Source: MWBF01 sp040772005
GTDB taxonomy: Bacteria; Chloroflexota; Anaerolineae; CG2-30-64-16
Direction: 5' to 3'
Assembly (NCBI GenBank): GCA_040772005.1
Contig: JAXGYZ010000003.1
Location: 124,001-188,000 of the forward strand
DNA: 64,000 nucleotides
Below are positions 50,754-58,161 of this stretch, in pieces. A model generated the notes under the pieces. That model did no database searches. It worked only from the letters and a program-made list of their open reading frames with translations, and was not told the origin of the DNA. The position numbers and the translations under genes are program-made. Each line of letters begins with the position of its first letter. Position 1 is the first letter of the stretch.

Positions 50754-52820
50754 ATGAAACAGCGAATGATCACACGACGTGAGTTCCTGCGGCTGTCTGC
50801 GATGGGCGCCGTAGGAGCAGCGGCGGCGGCCTGCGGCGGACAGCAGACGCCGGCCCCCGCGGCCGAACCGACGGCTGCACCCGCAGCCGAACCGACCGCC
50901 GCACCTGCCGCGGAGCCGACGGCCGTCCCCGAGGCCGTCAAGGCCACTGAAGCGCCCGTCGCGGCCGCGGGCAAGTACCAGGAAGCGCCCATGCTGGCCG
51001 AACTGGTCCAGGCGGGCTCGCTCCCGCCGGTCGATGAGCGGCTGCCCATCAACCCCGCCATCATGGAGAGCTACGAGGGCATCGGTAACTACGGCGGCAA
51101 CTGGCGCCGCGGCTTCAAGGGCGTGTCCGACCGCTGGGGGCCGACCAAGCTGGTGGACCGCAACTGGGCCTGGTTCGACAAGGATCTCAACCTCCAGCCG
51201 CGCCTGATGGAGTCCTGGCAGGTCTCCGACGATGGCCGCGAGTGGACCATCAAGCTGCGCGAGGGCACCAAGTGGTCCGACGGCACCGAGTTCACTACGG
51301 ACGACTTCGCGTTCTGGTACGAACACGAACTGCAGAACAAGAAGGTCAACGCCAGCCTGCCCACCGTGTGGCGCTCGGATGCCGAGACGCCGGTCGAGTT
51401 CACTGCGGTCGACAAGTACACGGCCAAGTTCGCCTTCACGAAGCCCAAGCCGATGCTGATCTACTACAATACGCGCGGCGGCATGGGCGGGCCGATGACC
51501 CCCAGCCACTACATGAGGAAGTTCCACGAGGACACCACCGACGACAAGGCGGCCATGGAAGCTGAGATCAAGGAGCGCGGCTACGACAGTTGGGAGCGCT
51601 ACTACATCGACTACAAGTCGTGGTGGTACATGGATCCCAACAAGCCGGTCCTGAGCCCCTGGCTGGCAAAGGGTGAGCTCTCCACCGAGCTCTTCATCAT
51701 GGAGCGCAACCCCTACTTCTTCGCCGTGGACCCGGAGGGCAAACAATTGCCCTATATCGACACCGTCACGCATCGCCTGTTCGAGTCGGATGAGGTGCTC
51801 AACCTGTGGCTGACCAACGGCGAGATCGACATGCAGGCCCGGCACCTGAGCCTCGCCAACCTGGCCCTCTATAAGAGCGGCGAGGAGAAGGGCGATTACG
51901 CGACGATTCTGGCCATCCATGCGAGCCACATCGCCATGCAGATTAACCATAGCTGCAAGAATCCGCAGCTCTACGAGCTGTTCAACGATCTCAAGGTGCG
52001 GCAGGCCATGAACGCGGCGATCAACCGTGAAGAGGTCAACGAGCTCATCTTCAACGGCATGCTCAAGCCGCGGCAATACAGCCCGCTGCCTATGTCGCCG
52101 CAGTACTACGAGAAGGCCGAGAAGGCCTGGATCGAGTATGACCCCGACCTGGCGAACCAGTTGATGGACGAGGCCGGCTACACCGAGAAAGATGCGCAGG
52201 GCTTCCGCCTGTTCAAGGACGGCAGCGGCCCGATCACCTTCATCATCGAAGGCACCGATCAGACCGGCACGCCCACCGAGGATGCGGTCCTGCTCGTGAG
52301 CAGCTACCTGGAGAAGATCGGCATCAAGGCCACCTACAAGTACTCGGAGCGCGCGCTCTACACCGAGCACTACGAGGCCAACGAGATCGAGGCGGCCTGG
52401 TGGGGCGGCGACCGCACGGTGCTGCCGCTCGTGCCGGAGGCCATCATCTTCCGCGGCGTCCAGCCGGACCGGCCGTGGTGCCCGGGCTGGGGCTTCTTCT
52501 ACACCGACCCGACCAACCCCGCCGCGGTCGAGCCGCCGGCCGACCACTGGATCCGGGACATCTGGAAGATCTGGGACGAGGAGATCGTCGTCGAGGTCGA
52601 TCCTGAAAAGCAGACCGCGGCCTTCAAGAAGATCCTGGACATCTGGGCCGAGCAGCTGCCCATGATCGGCGTCCTGGGCGAGCAGCCGACACCGACCATC
52701 GTCAAGAACGGCTTCAAGGGCTACCCGCCCGGTATGCCGAACGACGACACCACCGGCGACGAGCAGTTCTGCCAGAGCGAGACGTACTACTGGGACGATC
52801 CGACGAAGCATACGATGTAG
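50754..52820 (+). CDS. Peptide-type ABC substrate-binding lipoprotein (SBP_bac_5)
   Basis: 688 residues, longer than typical DppA/OppA (about 540). A Tat motif RREFLRLSAMG is followed by a lipobox-like Ala-Ala-Ala-Cys and a repeated Ala-Ala-Glu-Pro-Thr-Ala-Ala-Pro linker of about 40 residues. The binding domain has the family phrases WEWTIKLREGTKWSDG-like (WTIKLREGTKWSDGTEFTTD) and LKVRQAMNAAINREEVNEL. Strong AAGGAGG ribosome site. Large members of this family in Chloroflexota and Thermotogota often bind oligosaccharides rather than peptides; ligand is inferred from the neighbours. Confidence 0.93.
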   Translation: MKQRMITRREFLRLSAMGAVGAAAAACGGQQTPAPAAEPTAAPAAEPTAAPAAEPTAVPEAVKATEAPVAAAGKYQEAPMLAELVQAGSLPPVDERLPINPAIMESYEGIGNYGGNWRRGFKGVSDRWGPTKLVDRNWAWFDKDLNLQPRLMESWQVSDDGREWTIKLREGTKWSDGTEFTTDDFAFWYEHELQNKKVNASLPTVWRSDAETPVEFTAVDKYTAKFAFTKPKPMLIYYNTRGGMGGPMTPSHYMRKFHEDTTDDKAAMEAEIKERGYDSWERYYIDYKSWWYMDPNKPVLSPWLAKGELSTELFIMERNPYFFAVDPEGKQLPYIDTVTHRLFESDEVLNLWLTNGEIDMQARHLSLANLALYKSGEEKGDYATILAIHASHIAMQINHSCKNPQLYELFNDLKVRQAMNAAINREEVNELIFNGMLKPRQYSPLPMSPQYYEKAEKAWIEYDPDLANQLMDEAGYTEKDAQGFRLFKDGSGPITFIIEGTDQTGTPTEDAVLLVSSYLEKIGIKATYKYSERALYTEHYEANEIEAAWWGGDRTVLPLVPEAIIFRGVQPDRPWCPGWGFFYTDPTNPAAVEPPADHWIRDIWKIWDEEIVVEVDPEKQTAAFKKILDIWAEQLPMIGVLGEQPTPTIVKNGFKGYPPGMPNDDTTGDEQFCQSETYYWDDPTKHTM

Positions 52821-52824
52821 AACC

Positions 52825-52940
52825 GATTGAAGATTGCAGATTGAAGATTGAAGATTGGCCAGAGGTGGTGGATTGAGGATTCGTGTAATCTTCAAGCCGG
52901 GAGAAGTGTAGCTTCGCACATCTTCAATTTTCAATCTGCA
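52825..52940. repeat. GATTGAA-type repeat hairpin between binding-protein and permease genes
   Basis: Left part is GATTGAAGATT in imperfect tandem (7-base unit), right part is the inverse (CTTCAATTTTCAATCTGCAA, 52922-52941), with AATCTTCAAG in between. The transcript could form a long stem just after the binding-protein gene. Such a structure could let the binding protein be made in excess over the permeases. Same unit at 57178-57209 and 58105-58131. Confidence 0.7.
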
Positions 52941-52956
52941 ACCCGGGAGGCTGCCC

Positions 52957-53946
52957 ATGTTTGCCTATATCGTGCGTCGGGTGCTCATCATGATTCCGAC
53001 GCTGTTTCTGATCTCGATCATCTCCTTTGTCGCCATCCAGCTGCCGCCGGGCGACTACCTGACGTCGTATGTCGCCACCCTGCGCACGATGGGCGAGAAC
53101 ATCGACCAGGAGCAGCTGGATTCGATGCGGGAGCGGTACGGCCTGGGCCAGCCCGTGTATGTGCAGTACTTCAAATGGATCGGCGGCATCCTCCTGCGCG
53201 GGGATTGGGGCCAATCGTTCGAGTGGCAGAAGCCCGTCAAGGAGTTGATCGGGGAACGCCTGCTGCTAACGGTGATCCTGTCGTTTGTATCACTGCTGGT
53301 CGGGTGGTTCATCGCGATCCCGATCGGCGTCTATTCCGCGACTCACCAGTATTCGGTCCTTGATTACATCTTGTCTGTCATTAGTTTCATAGGGGTCGGC
53401 GTGCCCGGCTTTCTCCTCGCGCTGATCGTGATGTACTTCGCGCAGACCCAGCTCCAGATGAATGTGGGCGGGCTGTTTTCGCAGGAGTACATCAATGCGC
53501 CCTGGAGCCTCGGGCGGGTGCTGGACATGCTGAAGCACCTGTGGATTCCGGTGGTGATTTTGGCCGTCGAGGGGACCGCCGCCGGCATCCGCACCACGCG
53601 CGCCAACCTGCTCGACGAGCTGAACAAGCCCTACGTCGAGCTGGCGCGGGCCAAGGGCATGAACGAGCTGAAGCTCATCTGGAAGTATCCCGTGCGGGTC
53701 GCGCTGAATCCGTTCTTCAGCACCGTCGGCTGGTCGCTGGCGAACCTCATTTCGGGGGCTACGCTGATTTCGGTGGTGCTGAGCCTCCAGACGACCGGCC
53801 CGATGCAACTGCGGGCGCTGACCTCGCAGGATATGTACCTCGCCGGCAGCTTCCTGCTGCTGCTCAGTGCCCTGACCGTCATCGGCACGCTGATATCGGA
53901 CATCCTGCTCGCGTGGGTTGATCCGCGCATCCGACTGGAGCGATAA
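52957..53946 (+). CDS. Peptide-type ABC importer permease (DppB-like)
   Basis: 329 residues, six transmembrane helices. Start FAYIVRRVLIMIPTLFLISI is the usual DppB opening. The EAA loop that contacts the ATPases is seen in YVELARAKGMNELKLIWKYPVR. RBS GGGAGG six bases before the ATG. Pairs with the permease at 53948. Confidence 0.94.
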   Translation: MFAYIVRRVLIMIPTLFLISIISFVAIQLPPGDYLTSYVATLRTMGENIDQEQLDSMRERYGLGQPVYVQYFKWIGGILLRGDWGQSFEWQKPVKELIGERLLLTVILSFVSLLVGWFIAIPIGVYSATHQYSVLDYILSVISFIGVGVPGFLLALIVMYFAQTQLQMNVGGLFSQEYINAPWSLGRVLDMLKHLWIPVVILAVEGTAAGIRTTRANLLDELNKPYVELARAKGMNELKLIWKYPVRVALNPFFSTVGWSLANLISGATLISVVLSLQTTGPMQLRALTSQDMYLAGSFLLLLSALTVIGTLISDILLAWVDPRIRLER

Positions 53947-53947
53947 C

Positions 53948-55129
53948 ATGACCGTCTCTGCACCGATGGACCGGCCCCTGGAGAGCCCGGGCCCGACCGA
54001 AGGCCCGGCCTCCGAAGACGAGATCGCCCCCGGCGGGGAAAGCGTCTATGTCGCACCCCCGTGGAAGCTGATGTGGTGGCGTTTCCGCAAACACAAGCTG
54101 GCGATGGTCAGCGCGGTCATCCTGATCCTGTTTTACTTCAGCGCGGCCTTCTCCGAGTTCGTCGCACCCTACATTCCGGAGCAGCCCTTCATTCGCTATA
54201 AGTTCGCCCCGCCGACCCGCATCCATTTCATCGATGCAGAGGGACGGCCCCGGGCTCCGTTCATCTACCAGACCGTGCGCGGCGTCGATCCGGTCACGGC
54301 GCAGCCCACCTATACCGAGGATACGACCATCCGCTATCCGATCCGGTTCTTCGTGCAAGGCGAGCCATACGAGTGGCTCGGTCTGATTCCATCGAGCCTC
54401 CACCTGTTCGGCGTGCCGGATGCCGGGGAAAACCAGGGCGTCTTTCTGTTCGGTGCGGATCGGCTGGGCCGCGATATGTTCTCGCGCATCGTTTTCGGCG
54501 GACGGCTCTCGCTGTCGCTGGGCCTGGTCGGCGTCTTTCTCAGCCTGATCCTGGGCGTCGTGCTGGGCGGCGTGTCGGGCTACTTCGGCGGGTGGGTCGA
54601 CACGCTGGTGCAGCGCGTCATCGAGTTCATCCGCACTATCCCGACCATTCCGTTGTGGATGACGCTGAGCGCGGCCATGCCGGCCAACTGGCCGGTGACG
54701 CGGGTCTATTTCGGGATCACCATCATCCTGTCGCTGGTCGGCTGGACGTTCATGGCGCGCGTCGTGCGCGGGCGCTTCCTGGCGATGCGCGAGGAAGACT
54801 TCGTGCTGGCGGCCCGGCTGAACGGCGCGCGCGAGATGCGCGTCATCCTGCGCCACATGGTGCCGTCGTTCCTCAGCTACATCATTGCGTCGCTCACGCT
54901 GTCGATTCCCGGCATGATCCTGGGCGAGACGGGCCTGAGCTTTCTCGGCCTGGGGCTGCGGCCGCCGGCCATCAGTTGGGGCGTGCTGCTGCAGGAGGCG
55001 ATGAACCTGCGCTCGCTCGTGCTGGCGCCCTGGGTGCTGGCGCCCGGCCTGGCCGTTGTGATCTCCGTGCTGGCGTTCAACTTCGTCGGCGACGGCCTGC
55101 GCGATGCCGCCGATCCGTATTCTCGTTAG
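53948..55129 (+). CDS. Peptide-type ABC importer permease (DppC-like)
   Basis: 393 residues from the ATG one base after the dppB-like stop. The N-terminus is extended by an acidic tail (EGPASEDEIAPGGES) before WKLMWWRFRKHKLAMVSAVI. A large extracytoplasmic insertion of about 100 residues follows helix 1, and then the conserved permease core: DRLGRDMFSRIVFGGRLSLS, EAA loop DFVLAARLNGAREMRVILRH and the end LAFNFVGDGLRDAADP. The insertion is longer than in standard DppC (about 300 residues) and matches the large binding protein. Confidence 0.93.
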   Translation: MTVSAPMDRPLESPGPTEGPASEDEIAPGGESVYVAPPWKLMWWRFRKHKLAMVSAVILILFYFSAAFSEFVAPYIPEQPFIRYKFAPPTRIHFIDAEGRPRAPFIYQTVRGVDPVTAQPTYTEDTTIRYPIRFFVQGEPYEWLGLIPSSLHLFGVPDAGENQGVFLFGADRLGRDMFSRIVFGGRLSLSLGLVGVFLSLILGVVLGGVSGYFGGWVDTLVQRVIEFIRTIPTIPLWMTLSAAMPANWPVTRVYFGITIILSLVGWTFMARVVRGRFLAMREEDFVLAARLNGAREMRVILRHMVPSFLSYIIASLTLSIPGMILGETGLSFLGLGLRPPAISWGVLLQEAMNLRSLVLAPWVLAPGLAVVISVLAFNFVGDGLRDAADPYSR

Positions 55130-55133
55130 TGTG

Positions 55134-55200
55134 GACAGGATTCACAGGATTGACAGGATGATGCCGCCGGTTTTGTCCTGTGCAGCCTGTCGATCCTGTC
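55134..55200. repeat. GACAGGAT repeat hairpin between dppC-like and dppD-like genes
   Basis: GACAGGATT occurs in tandem at the left (55134-55159) and its inverse (GTCCTGTGCAG, GATCCTGTC) at the right, giving a long imperfect stem in the intergenic mRNA. This short repeat class is common in genome intergenes. Confidence 0.7.
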
Positions 55201-55219
55201 TGAGTTAGGAGCTTGTGGT

Positions 55220-56260
55220 ATGAAGCAGGACCAGCTGCTCGTCGAAGTCAAGGACCTGAAGACTTACTTCTTCCTGGACGAGGGCACCGTGCGCGCGCTG
55301 GACGGCGTGGATTTCAACATCTACCGCGGGCAGACCATCGGCGTGGTGGGCGAGAGCGGCTGCGGCAAGAGCGTGACCGCGCGCTCCATCCTGCGGATTG
55401 TGCCGCGGCCCGGCCGCATCGTGAGCGGCGAGATCAACTTCTACCGCCGGCCTGAGGACAGCAGCGGGCAGATCGAGGTCCTGAAGCTGCACGAACTGGA
55501 CCCGCTCGGCCAGACCATGCGCAGTATCCGCGGGGCCGAGATTGCGCTCGTGCCCCAGGAGCCGATGGCCTCGCTGAGCCCGGTCTACACCATCGGCAAC
55601 CAGATCTCCGAGGCCATCATGCTGCACCAGGGGGTGAACCGGGACGTCGCGCGGCAGAAGACCATCGAGATGCTGGAGCTGGCCGGCTTTCCCAAGCCCC
55701 GCGAGCGCATCGACTCGTACCCGCACCAGCTCTCCGGCGGGCTGCGCCAGCGCGCGGTCATCGCCATGGGCCTCTCCTGCCATCCCAGCCTGCTCATCGC
55801 GGACGAGCCGACGACCGCGCTGGACGTGACGACGGAGGCGCAGATCCTCCGCCTGATGCGCAATTTGCAAGGTGAACTCGGTATGGCTATCATGTTCATC
55901 ACGCACAACCTGGGTGTCGTCGCGCAGATGACCGAGGACGTCATCGTGATGTACATGGGCAAGGTGGTCGAATCTGCCAGCGTGGATGCCATCTTCCACA
56001 ACGCAAAGCACCCGTACACCCAGGCGCTCCTGCGCTCCATCCCGCGGCTGGGCCAGAAGACGCAAGGCCGCCGTGTGCTGGAGTCGATTCGCGGGACCGT
56101 CCCGGACCCCTACACCCGGCCGCAGGGGTGTGCCTTCCACCCGCGCTGCTCTATGCGCATCCCGGGTGTCTGTGATCGGGATGTGCCGCCGTGGGTCGAG
56201 GTCGAGCCGGGGCACTTTGCGCGGTGTGTGCTCTATGGGAATCCTATGAAGACGGCATAG
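55220..56260 (+). CDS. Peptide-type ABC importer ATPase (OppD/DppD-like)
   Basis: 346 residues. Walker A GESGCGKSVTARSIL, Q-loop IALVPQEPMASLSPV, signature QLSGGLRQRAVIAMGL, Walker B LLIADEPTTALDVT, H-loop MFITHNLGVVAQM, and the C-terminal cysteine motif GCAFHPRCSMRIPGVC. It is the last gene of the importer operon; a gene for a radical SAM protein follows 20 bases later. Confidence 0.93.
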   Translation: MKQDQLLVEVKDLKTYFFLDEGTVRALDGVDFNIYRGQTIGVVGESGCGKSVTARSILRIVPRPGRIVSGEINFYRRPEDSSGQIEVLKLHELDPLGQTMRSIRGAEIALVPQEPMASLSPVYTIGNQISEAIMLHQGVNRDVARQKTIEMLELAGFPKPRERIDSYPHQLSGGLRQRAVIAMGLSCHPSLLIADEPTTALDVTTEAQILRLMRNLQGELGMAIMFITHNLGVVAQMTEDVIVMYMGKVVESASVDAIFHNAKHPYTQALLRSIPRLGQKTQGRRVLESIRGTVPDPYTRPQGCAFHPRCSMRIPGVCDRDVPPWVEVEPGHFARCVLYGNPMKTA

Positions 56261-56280
56261 ATGTACTGGCCTGTGAATAA

Positions 56281-58113
56281 ATGAAGATAGTCTTATTGTT
56301 TCCGCCTTACTGGACGCCGGCCATGCCCCACCTGGCACTGCCGGCGCTTTCGTTTTACCTCCGGTCGCACGGGCACGACGTCACGCAGCGCGACCTGAAC
56401 CTCGAAGTGTTCGAGACCATGCTGACGCGCGGCTACCTGCAGCAGAGCGTAGCGCGGCTTAAGCTGGGCCGCGCCCCAGCGCGGCTGAAGCCGGGGCGCA
56501 ACCCGGCGCGGCAGGCCGTCGCGCCGCCGCGTGAGCGGGTGCGCTGGGCGCTCCAGCAGGGCCCGGAGCTGGCCGATCGGGTGGAGCGCGCCGTCGCGAT
56601 CATGCGCAGCCCGGAGTTCCTCGACGGCGAGGCGGGCCTGCAGGCGTACCTGACCGTCGTGCAGAGCCTGGAACTCGCCTCGCTGCCTTTCTATCCGGCG
56701 AGCCTCGATCTGCTGGGCTTCCGCCAGGCCGCGGCGGCGGACAACAGCCGCGACCTGCTCCAGGCCGTGCGCGACGAGCAACACAACCCGTTCCTCGACA
56801 TCTTCCGCCGCGGCATCATCCGGGATCTTGTCGCGCTGCAGCCGGGGCTGGTCGGCATCTCCATTCCGACCGAAGGGCAGATGCTCGCCGGCATGACGCT
56901 GGCCCACCTCATCAAGCAGGCCAAGCTGCCCTGTCACATCACGGTCGGCGGGCCGCACATCACCATGCTGCGCGAGCAGCTCCCCAAGGCGCCCGCGGTC
57001 TTCACGCTCATCGACAGCGCGGTGGCGTTCGAGGGGGAAGAGCCGCTGCTGCGGCTGGCCGAGGCGCTGGAGGGTGACCGTGACCTAACCCACGTCCCCA
57101 ACCTGACCTGGCGCGCCGGCTCAACGATTCGCGTGAATATTGCGGATGCATCGCCAACACACGCTCCGAGGACGATCAATCTTCAATCTTCAATCTTCAA
57201 TCTTCAATCGTCCCCTGCCGTGCCGGATTTCGACGGTCTCCCGCTGGGCCGCTACCTGGCACCGTATCCCGTCCTGCCCCTGCTGACCGCGCACGGCTGC
57301 TATCACGGCGACTGCGCGTTCTGCAACGTGGGCTACGGCCGTCCGGGACACTACCGGCCCATCCGCTCAGCGGAGGTCGTCGAGCAGATGCTCACGCTGC
57401 GTCGCAAGTACGGCGTCAAGCACATCTTCTTTGCGGATGAGGCCATGACCCCGCGCAACATGCGCGAGATGTCCGCGCTGCTGTCCGCGCAGGCGGCCGA
57501 AGGGAACTCGTTCCACTGGTGCGGCTGCATGCGCTTCGAGAAGACGTTGAGCCGGGAGCTGCTGGAGAGCATGTCCGCGGCGGGCTGCCGGATGATCATG
57601 TTCGGGCTGGAGACCGCGTCCGAGCGCATGATCGTGCACATGGATAAGGGCGTCGAGCGCGAGCACATGAGCCGCATTCTGCACGAGAGCACTGCCGCGG
57701 GCATCTGGAACCATACCTTCTTCTTCTTCGGCTTCCCGACCGAGACGATGGCGGACGCGCAGGACACGGTCAACTTCGTCTACGCGCACGGCGACGTCAT
57801 CCACTCGGCCTCGCCGGGCGAGTTCGTGCTCGAACGCTACTCGCCCGTCCACCTCGACCCGCAGAAGTTCGGCGTGCGGCGCGTCAAGCCCGCGGCCGAC
57901 CTTGCCATCTACTTCGACTACGAGCTGGAATCGGGGCTGGACGAGCAGACCGCGCGCACCATCACCGAGCGGCTGCTGGACGTGCTGCCGCGCAAGCGGT
58001 ACGGGCAGTATTATGCGCAGGACGCGTACCGGCTGGTGTATGCCGGGTATCTGCGCGAGCAGGGCCGGCCGCTGCCGGGATGGCTGGTGAACGAAACTGC
58101 GATTACAGATTGA
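56281..58113 (+). CDS. B12-binding-domain radical SAM protein with repeat-derived insertions
   Basis: 610 residues. N-terminal Rossmann-like B12-binding domain (opening MKIVLLFPPYWTPAMPHLAL; later VGISIPTEGQMLAG and HITVGGPHITML), then a radical SAM barrel with the cluster-binding pattern Cys-x4-Cys-x2-Cys in AHGCYHGDCAFCNVG (about residue 340), a spacing seen in other GCYxGxCxFC-type members. ETASERMIVHMDKG and the C-terminal half complete the barrel. B12-binding radical SAM enzymes methylate or rearrange unreactive carbons; substrate unknown. Two segments look repeat-derived: residues about 57-77 (56451-56512) and about 300-310 (57178-57209). The stop lies in the GATTGAA repeat. Confidence 0.88.
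   Translation: MKIVLLFPPYWTPAMPHLALPALSFYLRSHGHDVTQRDLNLEVFETMLTRGYLQQSVARLKLGRAPARLKPGRNPARQAVAPPRERVRWALQQGPELADRVERAVAIMRSPEFLDGEAGLQAYLTVVQSLELASLPFYPASLDLLGFRQAAAADNSRDLLQAVRDEQHNPFLDIFRRGIIRDLVALQPGLVGISIPTEGQMLAGMTLAHLIKQAKLPCHITVGGPHITMLREQLPKAPAVFTLIDSAVAFEGEEPLLRLAEALEGDRDLTHVPNLTWRAGSTIRVNIADASPTHAPRTINLQSSIFNLQSSPAVPDFDGLPLGRYLAPYPVLPLLTAHGCYHGDCAFCNVGYGRPGHYRPIRSAEVVEQMLTLRRKYGVKHIFFADEAMTPRNMREMSALLSAQAAEGNSFHWCGCMRFEKTLSRELLESMSAAGCRMIMFGLETASERMIVHMDKGVEREHMSRILHESTAAGIWNHTFFFFGFPTETMADAQDTVNFVYAHGDVIHSASPGEFVLERYSPVHLDPQKFGVRRVKPAADLAIYFDYELESGLDEQTARTITERLLDVLPRKRYGQYYAQDAYRLVYAGYLREQGRPLPGWLVNETAITD
56451..56512. repeat. Tandem AGCGCGGCT-AAGC repeat inside the radical SAM gene
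   Basis: Two adjacent units of about 27 bases, each starting AGCGCGGCTtAAGC or AGCGCGGCTgAAGC and ending in a GC-rich inverted part, followed by GGCGCGGC. In frame they encode Ala-Arg-Leu-Lys-x-Gly-Arg twice (ARLKLGRAPARLKPGRNPAR). This resembles dispersed intergenic repeats and lies in a part of the gene between B12 strands where length varies. Confidence 0.65.
57178..57209. repeat. In-frame AATCTTC tandem repeat inside the radical SAM gene
   Basis: Four and a half 7-base units. Read in frame it encodes Ile-Asn-Leu-Gln-Ser-Ser-Ile-Phe-Asn-Leu-Gln-Ser-Ser, foreign in composition to the rest of the protein. It is the inverse of the GATTGAA unit at 52825-52940 and 58105-58131. It sits in the linker between the B12 and radical SAM domains, where an insert is likely to be tolerated. 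Confidence 0.85.
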
Positions 58114-58131
58114 AGATTGAAGATTGAAGAT
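58105..58131. repeat. GATTGAA tandem repeat at the end of the radical SAM gene
   Basis: Three units following ATTACA. The first TGA of the repeat is the stop codon of the radical SAM gene, so the gene's end was set by the repeat. Same unit as at 52825-52940 and, inverted, 57178-57209. Confidence 0.8.
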
Positions 58132-58161
58132 TTCGACTCAAGGCTTCCCTGAGGGAGGGTC

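Noticed and set aside
50619..52958. 779-codon open frame antisense to the binding-protein gene
   Set aside because: Plus strand has Tat signal, lipobox and SBP_bac_5 motifs; the antisense product is low-complexity Val/Leu/Arg sequence.
57178..57209. CRISPR-like short repeat
   Set aside because: The units are 7 bases in direct tandem with no spacers; no repeat in the window has CRISPR size and spacing and no cas gene is present.
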